NCBI GenBank assembly: GCA_049325475.1
Contig: JBMOLN010000006.1
Location: 1-58,757, forward strand
Direction: 5' to 3'
DNA: 58,757 nucleotides
Origin: MWCR01 sp049325475
GTDB lineage: Bacteria; Patescibacteriota; Patescibacteriia; 2-12-FULL-60-25
Position numbers and translations under genes: made by a program. Below the pieces are notes generated by a model. That model did not search any database and was not told the origin of the DNA. It saw only the letters and a list, made by a program, of their open reading frames with translations. Shown piece by piece: positions 1-7,423 of the stretch. Numbering within the stretch: position 1 is the stretch's first letter; each line of letters opens with the position of its first letter.

Positions 1-106
1 CGCGTGAGGGATGAGAAAGCCGGAGTGATGCGCGACGATTATGCGGTGAGGAGTGCCACGAGGCGGGGCCGCGACCGAGACAGCGGAAGATGGCGAGAGT
101 TGTGGC

Positions 107-158
107 CGAATCCCTCTCTCTCCGCCACATAAAACGCTCAGCAAACGCTGGGTGTTTT
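107..158 (+). other. tRNA 3'-end remnant plus terminator-like hairpin
   Basis: Positions 107-127 read like the 3' end of a serine-type tRNA: last bases of a T-loop (CGAAT), T-stem and acceptor 3' strands, discriminator G and encoded CCA. The sequence before it cannot form the matching T-stem or the rest of a tRNA. A hairpin at 131-158 (AAAACGCTCAGC pairing with GCTGGGTGTTTT) follows, as expected behind a tRNA. It may be the far attachment-site copy of an element integrated in a tRNA gene left of the window. The GC-rich stretch 1-106 is unassigned. One frame is open from base 1 to a stop near 130, but it is too short to call a gene. Confidence 0.4.
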
Positions 159-260
159 GCTAGAGCGTCACGTGGAACAGCCATATTGAGAACGCAGATC
201 AAAAAAACGACGTTGAACATCGCTTTATGTATTAGAGTTATAAGAAATGCAGTTTTGAAA

Positions 261-623
261 TCAGGTTTTTACTTCTATGGTTTTCTTTTCGCTTTCATCT
301 GATGATGGGATGAGGAAAAGTATACCGATGAGAAATAAGGGACCGGTAATTATTACATAAGTCATAAACGGGAAGCGGTCCCAGGCCATAAGTATATAAC
401 CCAATGCCAAAGCGATGAAGAGTATGCCGCCGATTTGCGGTTTTTTCCAGGCGACAATAGTAATAATCAAAAGAATGACGGAGGGGATAAGATGGATAAG
501 CAGGGCGAAAAATTGCCGAATTAAGGAATAATTTTCAGAGAAGATGTCCAAAGCAAAAAGGCTGATAAACAAGATGTAAATTATAGCCAAGATTCTTGGC
601 GCCCAATAGAGGAAATACAGCAT
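261..623 (-). CDS. Small membrane protein, unknown function
   Basis: A 120-residue hydrophobic protein with about four predicted membrane segments: near residues 5-25, 38-60, 65-83 and 88-106, separated by short charged loops. It ends in an acidic/basic tail (DESEKKTIEVKT). No catalytic motif is visible. The ATG at 623 is favoured because a TGATATAAT extended -10 box ends at 630, six bases upstream, so transcription would begin at or next to the start codon; there is no Shine-Dalgarno sequence. It is transcribed away from the next gene at 802, and a 7-base repeat tract separates the two. Small membrane proteins of this size are common and mostly uncharacterised in Patescibacteria. Confidence 0.75.
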   Translation of the reverse strand: MLYFLYWAPRILAIIYILFISLFALDIFSENYSLIRQFFALLIHLIPSVILLIITIVAWKKPQIGGILFIALALGYILMAWDRFPFMTYVIITGPLFLIGILFLIPSSDESEKKTIEVKT

Positions 624-629
624 GATTTT

Positions 630-638
630 ATTATATCA
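630..638 (-). promoter_or_regulatory. Extended -10 box, leaderless start
   Basis: TGATATAAT (TGn plus TATAAT) on the minus strand, ending six bases before the ATG at 623. No clear -35 hexamer is seen at the usual distance. Confidence 0.6.
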
Positions 639-649
639 TAGAATTTGGA

Positions 650-716
650 ACAACGTATCTCGCGAAACGCGCATCGCAAAACGCGAAACGCCAGACGATA
701 CACGTTACACGTTTCG
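650..716. repeat. 7-base-period repeat tract between divergent genes
   Basis: Degenerate units of about seven bases built on ACGCGAA / ATACACG / TTACACG. The same word family recurs at 2555-2610, 44365-44480 and 49270-49360. Confidence 0.7.
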
Positions 717-801
717 ATTCTGCCTCTGCCAAAGTCCATGAGCATAGTCTAACGGGTCCCCGCTTCCAGTTGAGTGAATAGTTATGTATAATATTAAGCG
801 C

Positions 802-1473
802 ATGACGACTATTGCAGAGCATAAAGTTAAGAAGGTGTTTTATGCGGATCGGTCTTTTTGGATACTGATTTTTGTAAATATTGGAACAGCGTATTTTGCA
901 GTGATTAATAATTGGTCATTGATCGTCTTGATTTGGATTTATTGGTTTCAAAGCGTGAGCATTGGTATTGTGAATTTTATCCGAATATTTCAACTTAAGG
1001 ATTTTTCAACCGAGGGCTTTCGAATGGGCAGGAGCCAGGTAGCTCCTATTCAGGCCATGAAATACTTTATCGCCTTTTTCTTTTTAATCCATTACGGAAT
1101 TTCTCATGCGGTGTATTTTATGTTTTTGATAATCGGTTCATTTTCAGAATCTTCTTGGCTGGCGACGAGCTTGGGCGCGTCTTCATCATATAAGTTAGGT
1201 TTGGATTTGGGGGATGTGAAGTATATTTTGCTAACGGGTGTCGTGTTTTTTGCGAATCATATCTATTCATATTTTTACAACAAATCGACGGATACAAAGA
1301 AGCCAAATATCGGGCATTTGATGTTTTATCCTTATGCCAGAATTTTCCCTATGCATATCATTATTCTTGCAGGAGGATTGACGGGGGTTGCGACTTTGCC
1401 ATTGTTTTTGGGGTTGAAGATTGTTGCTGATATGGTTATGCATGTTATAGAGCATCGGCTGATTAGAAGTTAA
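802..1473 (+). CDS. Polytopic membrane protein, DUF6498-like
   Basis: A membrane protein of 223 residues with five to six hydrophobic segments. The N-terminal part (FWILIFVNIGTAYFAV...WIYWFQSVSIGIVNFIRIF) and the later YPYARIFPMHIIIL segment resemble the DUF6498 family of bacterial integral membrane proteins, whose function is unknown. An in-frame ATG exists at 784, but a TATAAT box at 787-792 overlaps the codons after it. The start at 802, nine bases downstream of the box, is therefore preferred and implies a leaderless message. No Shine-Dalgarno sequence is present. The family name rests on recalled resemblance only. Confidence 0.7.
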   Translation: MTTIAEHKVKKVFYADRSFWILIFVNIGTAYFAVINNWSLIVLIWIYWFQSVSIGIVNFIRIFQLKDFSTEGFRMGRSQVAPIQAMKYFIAFFFLIHYGISHAVYFMFLIIGSFSESSWLATSLGASSSYKLGLDLGDVKYILLTGVVFFANHIYSYFYNKSTDTKKPNIGHLMFYPYARIFPMHIIILAGGLTGVATLPLFLGLKIVADMVMHVIEHRLIRS

Positions 1474-1616
1474 ATCGAAATAGCCATATTTTTTTCCGAC
1501 CCGGGATAAGTTAACAAAATAATTCTGACTAAACAAAAAAGGATAAAAATTTAATTAAAGATATGAGATAGGCGTGTTTCTTGATATATTGTAAACACTA
1601 ATTTTTATTATTTTTT

Positions 1617-2486
1617 ATGAAAATTTTCAGATTTTTATTGCTTTTAGCAATAATATGTCCGATTTTTGCCTTGGCAAACCAAGCCGGGGCATATGATTTG
1701 AATTTGGCGAATCGTCTAAAAGGCCGGATCTTACTGCAGGTTCAGAGCCATGGCGAGGCTTGGTATATCAGAATGAGCGACGGTCTGCGTTATTATATGA
1801 AGGATGGTGCAGCGGCTTATGAGATGATGCGGTATTTCAGTAAAGGTATTACTGATGCAGATTTGGCCAAGATACCGCAGGTTAGCGATACGACGGCCAT
1901 GAATAACTCTACATCAGCCTGCGCCAGCAATTCCTTGGCTAACCGCCTAAAGGGAGAGATATTATTGCAGGTGCAACAGCATGGGGAAGCTTGGTATGTT
2001 GATCCGGTTAAGTGCCGTGCGATTTATATGGCTGATGGAGCGGCTGCATATCAGATCATGAGATATTTGGGATTGGGAATCGTAAACAGTGATTTGGAAA
2101 AATTACGGTCCGGGGTTTTTGGATCAGAACCGGTGCCGGAGCAAACAGAGCCAGAGGATCAGCGCGCGGTGGCGCAGAGCTTTTTGGATTATTTAAGCCA
2201 GAAGAAATGGGATAGCGCCACGGATATGATGGATGATGATGCGGGTACAAAATCCATGTGGAAGACGAATTTTATGACCATCAAATCTTTGTCGACCACC
2301 AAACTTGAGCCTGTATATCAAGATGAGTGGACTGCAACCAGACAAGTGTTTAAAGCCACATTACAAGTTTCCGTAACGAGTCAGGGCTTACAGTACGGCT
2401 GGGAGAACGGAGTCAATTACCGCTGGATTGCTTTGCAGAAAAACGGATTCATTTGGCAGATACATGAACTTGCTAACAACCCTTAA
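1617..2486 (+). CDS. Secreted protein with two CPR-type GEAWYV repeats and an NTF2-like tail
   Basis: A 289-residue exported protein. Residues 1-25 form a signal peptide (hydrophobic core LLLLAIICPIFALA). Two copies of a module of about 55 residues follow: ANRLKGRILLQVQSHGEAWY near 31-90 and ANRLKGEILLQVQQHGEAWY near 103-165, each followed by AAAY..MRY. This repeat is widespread in secreted CPR proteins and has no known activity. The C-terminal 100 residues (DQRAVAQSFLDYLSQKKWDSATDMM...) look like an NTF2/DUF4878-type alpha+beta domain. A TATATT box at 1585-1590 is the nearest -10 candidate. The gene stands alone, followed by a repeat tract and a bidirectional terminator. Confidence 0.75.
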   Translation: MKIFRFLLLLAIICPIFALANQAGAYDLNLANRLKGRILLQVQSHGEAWYIRMSDGLRYYMKDGAAAYEMMRYFSKGITDADLAKIPQVSDTTAMNNSTSACASNSLANRLKGEILLQVQQHGEAWYVDPVKCRAIYMADGAAAYQIMRYLGLGIVNSDLEKLRSGVFGSEPVPEQTEPEDQRAVAQSFLDYLSQKKWDSATDMMDDDAGTKSMWKTNFMTIKSLSTTKLEPVYQDEWTATRQVFKATLQVSVTSQGLQYGWENGVNYRWIALQKNGFIWQIHELANNP

Positions 2487-2504
2487 CCAATTGAAACCGA
2501 GAAC

Positions 2505-2636
2505 TCTGAATTTTGAACTCTGAACACTGAACACTGAATACTGAATATTGCATAACGTGTAACGTGTATCGCGTAACGTCAGGCGGGATATGATACGCGA
2601 TACACGTTCGTCAAGCGACTGGCGACAATCGAATTT
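2505..2636. repeat. 7-base-period repeat tract
   Basis: Runs of CTGAACA / CTGAATA units change into AACGTGT / ATACACG units, all with a period near seven. It lies downstream of the secreted repeat protein. Confidence 0.75.
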
Positions 2637-2660
2637 GGAGTTTTGAATACACTCCATATC

Positions 2661-2695
2661 AAATCAAAAAAGAGGCGGGCGCCTCTTTTTGGTTT
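2661..2695. terminator. Bidirectional rho-independent terminator
   Basis: Perfect hairpin GAGGCG / CGCCTC with A-rich 5' and T-rich 3' flanks, between two convergent genes (ends at 2486 and 2708), so it can serve both strands. Confidence 0.85.
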
Positions 2696-2707
2696 GAAAA
2701 AGTTTAA

Positions 2708-5700
2708 TTAGAAGGGGAACTGAACCAGATCCTCGATATCGTATTGATTGAATTCTTCCACGGTGTAGATATCCGTGAAGCCGGTGATGGCATTGACGGG
2801 GTTGTCGAGTATGCCCAGGAGGTAGCTGCCGATTTGGCCCCAGCTGGTACTGATATTGGTTGTCGGCGGTTTTTGCGGATACCAGGTTATGAGTTTGCGG
2901 TCCATATGATAACCGGCCAAGGCTCCGGAACCCTCGCCTTCAAGGCCTAAATTGGATTTTTTCTGCACATAAATCCACATTTTAACCTTGAGATCATTAT
3001 CCCAACTGGCGTTTATGCCGCCAAGGCTAAATCCTTTGCTCATGGAGTTGATAGGATCTTGTTTTGATGACCAATATCCGGTATTGCTCCAGATTTCAGT
3101 ATCGCCTTGGTAGATGGCGACTTTATAAACATCGATTTGCGTTAGATTGGTTGAACAGCTTCCGGCGGACAGAGTGATTGGAATGTCAATTGCCGAGGTT
3201 TCAATATCGCCTGATCCTTCGACCCGGTTGCATTCCCATTTATCACCGCGGACATTGACTTTGAGGTTGTTTAAAGTGGCGTTGTTGCCGCTCTTGGTAA
3301 AGTCCAGGCTCATCTTTGTATGTCCCGTACCCCACCAGACATCCACATTGTATTCGGGGATAAAGAATGCGTTGGCCGGAGTTCCTTCGTGCTGGTGCCA
3401 AGAAACAAAAGTAGTTCCGCGTTCCACATGATTATCCGTATTGGGTTTGCTCATGGCAAAAATGAAGTCATACTCTTCGCCGGCCAAGAGTTCTTGATTG
3501 ACATCAAGAGTAACAAAGCCGTCTTTTTTGAATGTGATTTTTTTGGTGCCGTGCGGTGTTGTGAAGTTGAATTTGCCCTGGCTATCCGTGGTGGCATTCA
3601 GCGTGCCGTTGATTTCCACTCTGGCTCCGGCAAGCGGAAGACCCAGATCGTCGTTTAGAGTACCGGTTATAAAGGCGTTATTTGTCGGCGTCATTGTCTG
3701 GTTCAGGGTAACCGACGTAAGCGGAGCTATGTAGCTGTTTGAGGCGATGACGCGGTTATAGCCCTCGCGTACATAACGGAATGTGTATGTGCCGCCTTTT
3801 AAAAGGAAGCCGTAATTTCCTTGGCCGTCTGTATAAGTTTCCAAATTCGTGCCGTCAATTTTAACACGCGTCCAAGGTAAAACTTGTCCGACCGCGTTTG
3901 TTACTTTGCCGCTGACCACGGATTTTTTATCAAGATAAACGGTTTGATCTCCGCTTGAATCGCTGTTGGTTGAGAAAGACGCGGTTGTATTATTGGTGCG
4001 GTAGCCGGTTTTGGTAACTTGAATTTGATAATTGGCTTGCGAAGGACGCGATTCAAAGATTACGCAGCCGTTGGAATCATAAAATGTTTCCGATCCCGTA
4101 GTTTTAGTTTCGATAACACCTGTCGCGGTATTGGTTATTTTTACTATTGCGCCGTTGAGTTTATCGCCATTTTCATCAAAAACCGTGACGCGGAAATAGG
4201 GATAAGTGACTTGGCGGGGTTTTTCAGTATAAAATCGCGCCGCGGACAGAGAATTATTGGTTTCATCGGTTTCGGGTACTGTTTTGTCAGGATCGATAAT
4301 CATTACCGTGTGTATCGCCGAACCCAAAGGTATGGTACCAGGGGTGCCTATCATGGAGAAATTTTTTGACTGCTTTTTTTTCAGAGTGCCGATATTTTGT
4401 TCCGCGATTTTTATCAATTGATCGGGATTGTTATCGAGATAGTAGTATAAAGCTACTTTTACATTGGCTACATCCATTACATTGTCATTGGATGCCGTGC
4501 CCCATTGGGCTAATGGTTGGCCTTGATACGAAGGCATCCCCGAGCCGTAAAATTCGCCGGCCGTCATTTTTAAATCCGGAGCTTTAAGGTCCAATGAATA
4601 TGTTTTAACATTGTTATCTTCATTGCTTTCATTGATTGTATTATCCGGATCGATTACGGCACGGACGGTGTATCCCAGTGCGGGTTCCAGATTATTGGGA
4701 ACCGTCCAATTTACGGATTTAACATTTGATCCGCGGACGTTCAGGTTGGAGATTGTATAAGTATAAGTGGGGTCGGAGGATTTATTATTTGCAAAAAGAT
4801 GGACTTTGATATTTTTAGCTGCGGCATTTCCATTATTTTTAACTTTAATAATCCATTTGATGGCTTGCCCGGCTTTGGGATTGGTGACAGACGGCTTAAA
4901 AGAATCAAAAGAGAGATCGATGATTTGCGCACCAACAGTAAAAGTTTTTTGCGCATCATTGTTTTTTTCATCCGATTCAGCGATTGTGTTGTCAGGATCC
5001 ACAAAAACTTTAAATTTGGTGTTACCGCTTAGATTTGCCGGAAGGATCAGGCTTTTAACAATTGAGGCTTGGCCGGTTTTGGCGGCTATGGAAGACTGGA
5101 TTTTTTCGTAGACCAGTTGATCATTCAAATAAAATCGTACTTTTACTTTTTCGGCTTTGCCCGTGCCGCTGTTGCGGACGGTTGCTCTAAGTGTAGCTGA
5201 TTTACCGGCCATCGGGGCAGTGGGAGTGATTTTCAGATCGGCTTCGGAAACCGAGAGATCATAGGTTATTCCGGCAACATCAATTTTTTTTGCGGCTTTA
5301 TTATTTGTTTCATCATCTTCTTTAATAATATCGTCAGTATCAGCTATAACACTGAATTCATGGCTGCCGGTTAAATCCGCAGGCAGCTTATAGGTTTTTG
5401 TAACCGTAGTAACCCCGGTATTAGCTGATAATGAAGTTATTTTTTTCTCATAAAAGACCTTGCCGTCAAGGAAGAACTGGACTTTAAAGTTAGTCGCTTT
5501 GGTGCCGCCGGTATTGCGTATTTTGGCTTTGAAGGTTGCGTTTTTATTGGCCGTTAATGTTGCAGGAGTAATGGTCAATTCGTTTGCGGATACGGAGATT
5601 TCCGATCCGCTGGCAGGCGCTGCTGTTGCTGCGGCGGCCAGTGTTGGCTCGGCATTGGAAAACATAACAAAATTTATACTAGAAAATGCTGCTAACACGG

Positions 5701-5716
5701 TTAAAATTGTGTTCAT
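2708..5716 (-). CDS. Large secreted CARDB / carboxypeptidase-regulatory-repeat surface protein
   Basis: A 1002-residue exported protein. After an N-terminal signal peptide (about residues 1-28) come four CARDB-type immunoglobulin-like domains of 110-125 residues (about 40-150, 155-265, 268-380, 382-510). Each ends in the signature DPD(N/K)T(I/V)xExxExNN or a variant of it. Three to four carboxypeptidase-regulatory/PEGA-like beta-sandwich repeats follow (about 515-760, for example VSGKVTNAVGQVLPWTRVKI and ITGTLNDDLGLPLAGARVEI). The last 240 residues are unassigned and contain three cysteines. CARDB domains are adhesion or spacer modules, so a surface or adhesin role is inferred. A TATAAT box at 5740-5745 is the likely -10. 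No anchor or sorting motif is seen at the C-terminus. Confidence 0.85.
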   Translation of the reverse strand: MNTILTVLAAFSSINFVMFSNAEPTLAAAATAAPASGSEISVSANELTITPATLTANKNATFKAKIRNTGGTKATNFKVQFFLDGKVFYEKKITSLSANTGVTTVTKTYKLPADLTGSHEFSVIADTDDIIKEDDETNNKAAKKIDVAGITYDLSVSEADLKITPTAPMAGKSATLRATVRNSGTGKAEKVKVRFYLNDQLVYEKIQSSIAAKTGQASIVKSLILPANLSGNTKFKVFVDPDNTIAESDEKNNDAQKTFTVGAQIIDLSFDSFKPSVTNPKAGQAIKWIIKVKNNGNAAAKNIKVHLFANNKSSDPTYTYTISNLNVRGSNVKSVNWTVPNNLEPALGYTVRAVIDPDNTINESNEDNNVKTYSLDLKAPDLKMTAGEFYGSGMPSYQGQPLAQWGTASNDNVMDVANVKVALYYYLDNNPDQLIKIAEQNIGTLKKKQSKNFSMIGTPGTIPLGSAIHTVMIIDPDKTVPETDETNNSLSAARFYTEKPRQVTYPYFRVTVFDENGDKLNGAIVKITNTATGVIETKTTGSETFYDSNGCVIFESRPSQANYQIQVTKTGYRTNNTTASFSTNSDSSGDQTVYLDKKSVVSGKVTNAVGQVLPWTRVKIDGTNLETYTDGQGNYGFLLKGGTYTFRYVREGYNRVIASNSYIAPLTSVTLNQTMTPTNNAFITGTLNDDLGLPLAGARVEINGTLNATTDSQGKFNFTTPHGTKKITFKKDGFVTLDVNQELLAGEEYDFIFAMSKPNTDNHVERGTTFVSWHQHEGTPANAFFIPEYNVDVWWGTGHTKMSLDFTKSGNNATLNNLKVNVRGDKWECNRVEGSGDIETSAIDIPITLSAGSCSTNLTQIDVYKVAIYQGDTEIWSNTGYWSSKQDPINSMSKGFSLGGINASWDNDLKVKMWIYVQKKSNLGLEGEGSGALAGYHMDRKLITWYPQKPPTTNISTSWGQIGSYLLGILDNPVNAITGFTDIYTVEEFNQYDIEDLVQFPF

Positions 5717-5819
5717 ATTGGATTGGGGTTAATAGGTATATTATACACCCCGTTGAATCAAAGAAGCAATCAAATATAAAAAAGTCGATACCATTTTTGC
5801 TTGATGAAAATGCCGGTCG

Positions 5820-5873
5820 CAAAGCAAAAAAAGAGGCGAAACCTCTTTTTTTATGGCGCAACCGAGACGAGTC
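5820..5873 (-). pseudogene. Duplicated tRNA-Arg 3' end with its terminator
   Basis: This stretch repeats 5979-6032 almost exactly. It contains the AGAGG/CCTCT terminator hairpin followed by the last 16 bases of tRNA-Arg including CCA, read on the minus strand. The two copies differ by one A in a homopolymer. Beyond the acceptor strand the tRNA body is lost: the T-arm is collapsed to AGAC-T-CGTCT. It is a decayed copy or an attachment-site duplicate. Confidence 0.7.
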
Positions 5874-5978
5874 TCACATCGCTTTCGCTCTTTAAAACCC
5901 ATCGGTTTTAATATTTCCGCTAACGGGGAACCTAGGTTCCCCAACGCCCCTCCTTGTTCGAATCGCTTGGTTATTAAT
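5874..5978. other. Spacer between tRNA-Arg 3'-end repeats, holding palindromes
   Basis: This stretch has no gene. It contains a perfect 18-base palindrome (GGGGAACCTAGGTTCCCC, 5925-5942) and a small hairpin AAAACC..GGTTTT near 5896-5911. The minus strand also retains a GATTCGAAC-like T-loop word near 5950. Confidence 0.5.
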
Positions 5979-5984
5979 GATGCA

Positions 5985-6013
5985 AAGCAAAAAAGAGGCG
6001 AAACCTCTTTTTT
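5985..6013 (-). terminator. Terminator of tRNA-Arg
   Basis: AGAGG-CGAAA-CCTCT hairpin flanked by A-run and T-run, directly downstream of the tRNA CCA end on the minus strand. It is symmetrical, so it could work both ways. Confidence 0.8.
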
Positions 6014-6015
6014 TA

Positions 6016-6092
6016 TGGCGCAACCGAGACGATTCGAACGTCTGACCTCTTCCTTCGCAGGGAAGCGCTCTATCCAGCTGAGCTACGGCTGC
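6016..6092 (-). tRNA. tRNA-Arg (anticodon GCG)
   Basis: A 77-base cloverleaf with encoded CCA. The acceptor GCAGCCG pairs with CGGTTGC (one G-U), and the discriminator is G. The D-arm is GCTC..GAGC. The anticodon arm is CTTCC-CTGCGAA-GGAAG with anticodon GCG, and the T-arm is AGACG-TTCGAAT-CGTCT. It reads CGC. Most bacteria use an ACG anticodon edited to ICG for CGN arginine codons, so an encoded GCG is notable. A 7-base-period tract (AATTACG units) and a hairpin lie upstream. Confidence 0.95.
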
Positions 6093-6099
6093 ACAATTC

Positions 6100-6219
6100 A
6101 ATTACCAAATAACAATTACGAATTACCAATGCAGGAATCCGCTTTGCGGGTATTTTTTAAATATCGATAATATCACGAAGTGATACAATCATTCGTAATT
6201 GTTAATTCGTAATTGTTAA
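6100..6219. repeat. AT-rich 7-base repeat tract with hairpin insertion
   Basis: Units AATTACG / AATTACC at the left and CGTAATTGTTAATT units at the right are roughly inverted. In the middle is a small hairpin, GGAATC-CGC-TTT-GCG-GGTATT. Similar GGAATC..GATATT hairpins occur near 27842 and 47140. Confidence 0.6.
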
Positions 6220-6726
6220 TTATATACGTAATAGCCGCCCTACGATATCAGATAAATGCTCTTCGCGCAAGGCTAGATTTTCGGGTAAATATTGCAATAA
6301 ATGCTCACGTATTGCTATCGGATCCTGATCCTCCAAATAGAGTTTGAGACGGGGTTTAAAGCTGTGTTTGCGTTCAATGTAAAGTAATTTCGTATGCGGC
6401 GGATGATAAATTATGGAAAAATCAAAAAGTTTATCAAAATCAACAAATTCACCGTTAACCACAATACCGTTATTGCCGATTTGCACCAGAACGTCACCGG
6501 GCTCGTCATTGCCTGCCAGTATCAGAACAACGGCACTAATGAGTATTATGAGTGCGAAAAGATAATTCGTGCTCCAAATGCCGTATATAACACTGGCCAA
6601 AGCAATCAAACTGACTATCAAATACCACGTATTTGAACGATGGTAATGCTCATGTTCGGGCATTTCCCAGACAAAATCGCTTTGGGAGTTTGCAATTTCA
6701 CGAAGTGTTTCGGGCGTAAAGGCCAT
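6220..6726 (-). CDS. Two-segment membrane protein, conserved hypothetical type
   Basis: A 168-residue protein. The soluble N-terminus (MAFTPETLREIANSQSDFVWEMPEHEHYHRS) precedes two adjacent membrane helices at about 33-52 and 55-72. A cytoplasmic domain of about 95 residues follows, with alternating strands (DVLVQIGNNGIVVNGEFVDFDKLFDFSIIYHPP...) that resembles a small PH-like fold. No catalytic residues stand out. The start at 726 of 6726 is supported by TGGTATAAT on the minus strand at 6735-6743, eight bases before the ATG, implying a leaderless transcript. Proteins with this outline recur in Patescibacteria, but no function is known. Confidence 0.75.
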   Translation of the reverse strand: MAFTPETLREIANSQSDFVWEMPEHEHYHRSNTWYLIVSLIALASVIYGIWSTNYLFALIILISAVVLILAGNDEPGDVLVQIGNNGIVVNGEFVDFDKLFDFSIIYHPPHTKLLYIERKHSFKPRLKLYLEDQDPIAIREHLLQYLPENLALREEHLSDIVGRLLRI

Positions 6727-6734
6727 ATAAACGC

Positions 6735-6743
6735 ATTATACCA
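6735..6743 (-). promoter_or_regulatory. Extended -10 box, leaderless start
   Basis: TGG-TATAAT matches TGnTATAAT exactly and ends eight bases before the ATG at 6726. No -35 hexamer is evident. Confidence 0.65.
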
Positions 6744-6801
6744 TAAATGCGAAACCACCAATAATTAAATTCCAATTTTCAGTAAAGTCATAGCAAATAA
6801 A

Positions 6802-6822
6802 AAATCGCTGTAAAGCGATTAT
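6802..6822 (-). terminator. Terminator of tRNA-Ser
   Basis: On the minus strand, directly after the CCA end: hairpin AATCGCT-TTAC-AGCGATT followed by T's. Confidence 0.75.
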
Positions 6823-6827
6823 TTATA

Positions 6828-6917
<90 letters not shown>

Positions 6918-6922
6918 CTAAT

Positions 6923-7180
6923 TTATTGCCATTTTATGATGATATCTCTATATTGCTGTTTTAACAAGCGCCTGCCTTCTGTTGTTTTTAGAAATTTTTC
7001 ACGTCTCATGGCATCGCTTTTAAGCAAATATGCTTCAAATCCAATTAATTTAAACGGAAGATATTTACCGGTTGATTCAACCTTGCCTGCTTGATGCTCA
7101 GATAGACGGCGACTTAAATCATCCGTCATGCCTTTATAGATATCGCCATTATTTAATTTTAATAAATATACGAAAAACAT
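6923..7180 (-). CDS. Small GIY-YIG (URI-type) nuclease-domain protein
   Basis: An 85-residue protein that is essentially one GIY-YIG domain. The signature is FFVYLLKLNNGDIYKGMTDDLSRRLSEHQAGK, where VYLL..GDIYKG takes the place of the GIY..YIG strands. The conserved arginine (SRRLSEH) and a basic helix LLKSDAMRREKFLKTTEGRRLLK follow. Free-standing domains of this size (UPF0213/YhbQ-like) are predicted nucleases of unknown biological role. Here the gene lies exactly between a broken tRNA-Ser 5' half and the intact tRNA-Ser, on their strand. Its ATG follows the last tRNA-derived base by four bases and its stop abuts the intact tRNA. This suggests it is the cargo, and perhaps the mover, of a tRNA-targeting element. 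Confidence 0.85.
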   Translation of the reverse strand: MFFVYLLKLNNGDIYKGMTDDLSRRLSEHQAGKVESTGKYLPFKLIGFEAYLLKSDAMRREKFLKTTEGRRLLKQQYRDIIIKWQ

Positions 7181-7184
7181 ATTA

Positions 7185-7288
7185 GGATTTCACCCCGTCA
7201 TCCGACGGGGTAGTCCGGTCGAATGACCGGACAAGTCCGTTGCCTTAGACCACTGAATCCGGTCGGATGGCCGGACAGCCACCTCTCC
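7185..7288 (-). pseudogene. tRNA-Ser 5' half interrupted by two palindromic insertions
   Basis: Reading the minus strand, GGAGAGGTGGCTG (7288-7276), 22 bases through ACGGACTT (7254-7233) and GAAATCC (7191-7185) match tRNA-Ser 1 to about 41 without a mismatch. A 21-base insertion (7255-7275) sits in the D-arm. A 41-base insertion (7192-7232) sits in the anticodon loop, between CTT and GAAA. The insertions are hairpins: ATCCG..CGGA around GTCGGATGGC, GTCCG..CGGAC around GTCGAATGAC, and ACCCC..GGGGT around GTCATCCGAC (plus-strand order). No 3' half is present. A good promoter lies 27 bases upstream. This cannot make a normal tRNA unless the inserts are removed and a 3' half is supplied. Confidence 0.85.
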
Positions 7289-7315
7289 GTGGCCTAATTC
7301 AACCAAGTTTAGGGC

Positions 7316-7344
7316 ATTATAGTTTAAAATACGTTTTTTGTCGA
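7316..7344 (-). promoter_or_regulatory. Sigma70-type promoter for the tRNA-Ser region
   Basis: The minus strand has TCGACA (-35, 7344-7339), a 17-base spacer and TATAAT (-10, 7321-7316), 27 bases before the broken tRNA-Ser. It probably drives the pseudo-tRNA, the GIY-YIG gene and the intact tRNA-Ser as one transcript. Confidence 0.75.
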
Positions 7345-7396
7345 GGTCTTCTGGAATGATGATTTTTAGCATTATAAATGTTTTGATTTTGTATTA

Positions 7397-7423
7397 AAAA
7401 ACCGACGGGTTAGGTCGGCTTAG
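7397..7423 (-). terminator. Weak terminator-like hairpin
   Basis: CCGAC..GTCGG hairpin next to an A-run (T-run on the minus strand), overlapping the stop region of the 420-residue protein. Confidence 0.45.

Noticed and set aside
5853..6170. A 105-codon plus-strand open frame
   Set aside because: It crosses tRNA-Arg and its duplicated 3' end in antisense; the repeated MAQPRR wording comes from the duplicated tRNA end.
7190..7372. A 60-codon minus-strand open frame
   Set aside because: It covers the promoter and the interrupted tRNA-Ser fragment; its sequence is explained by these.
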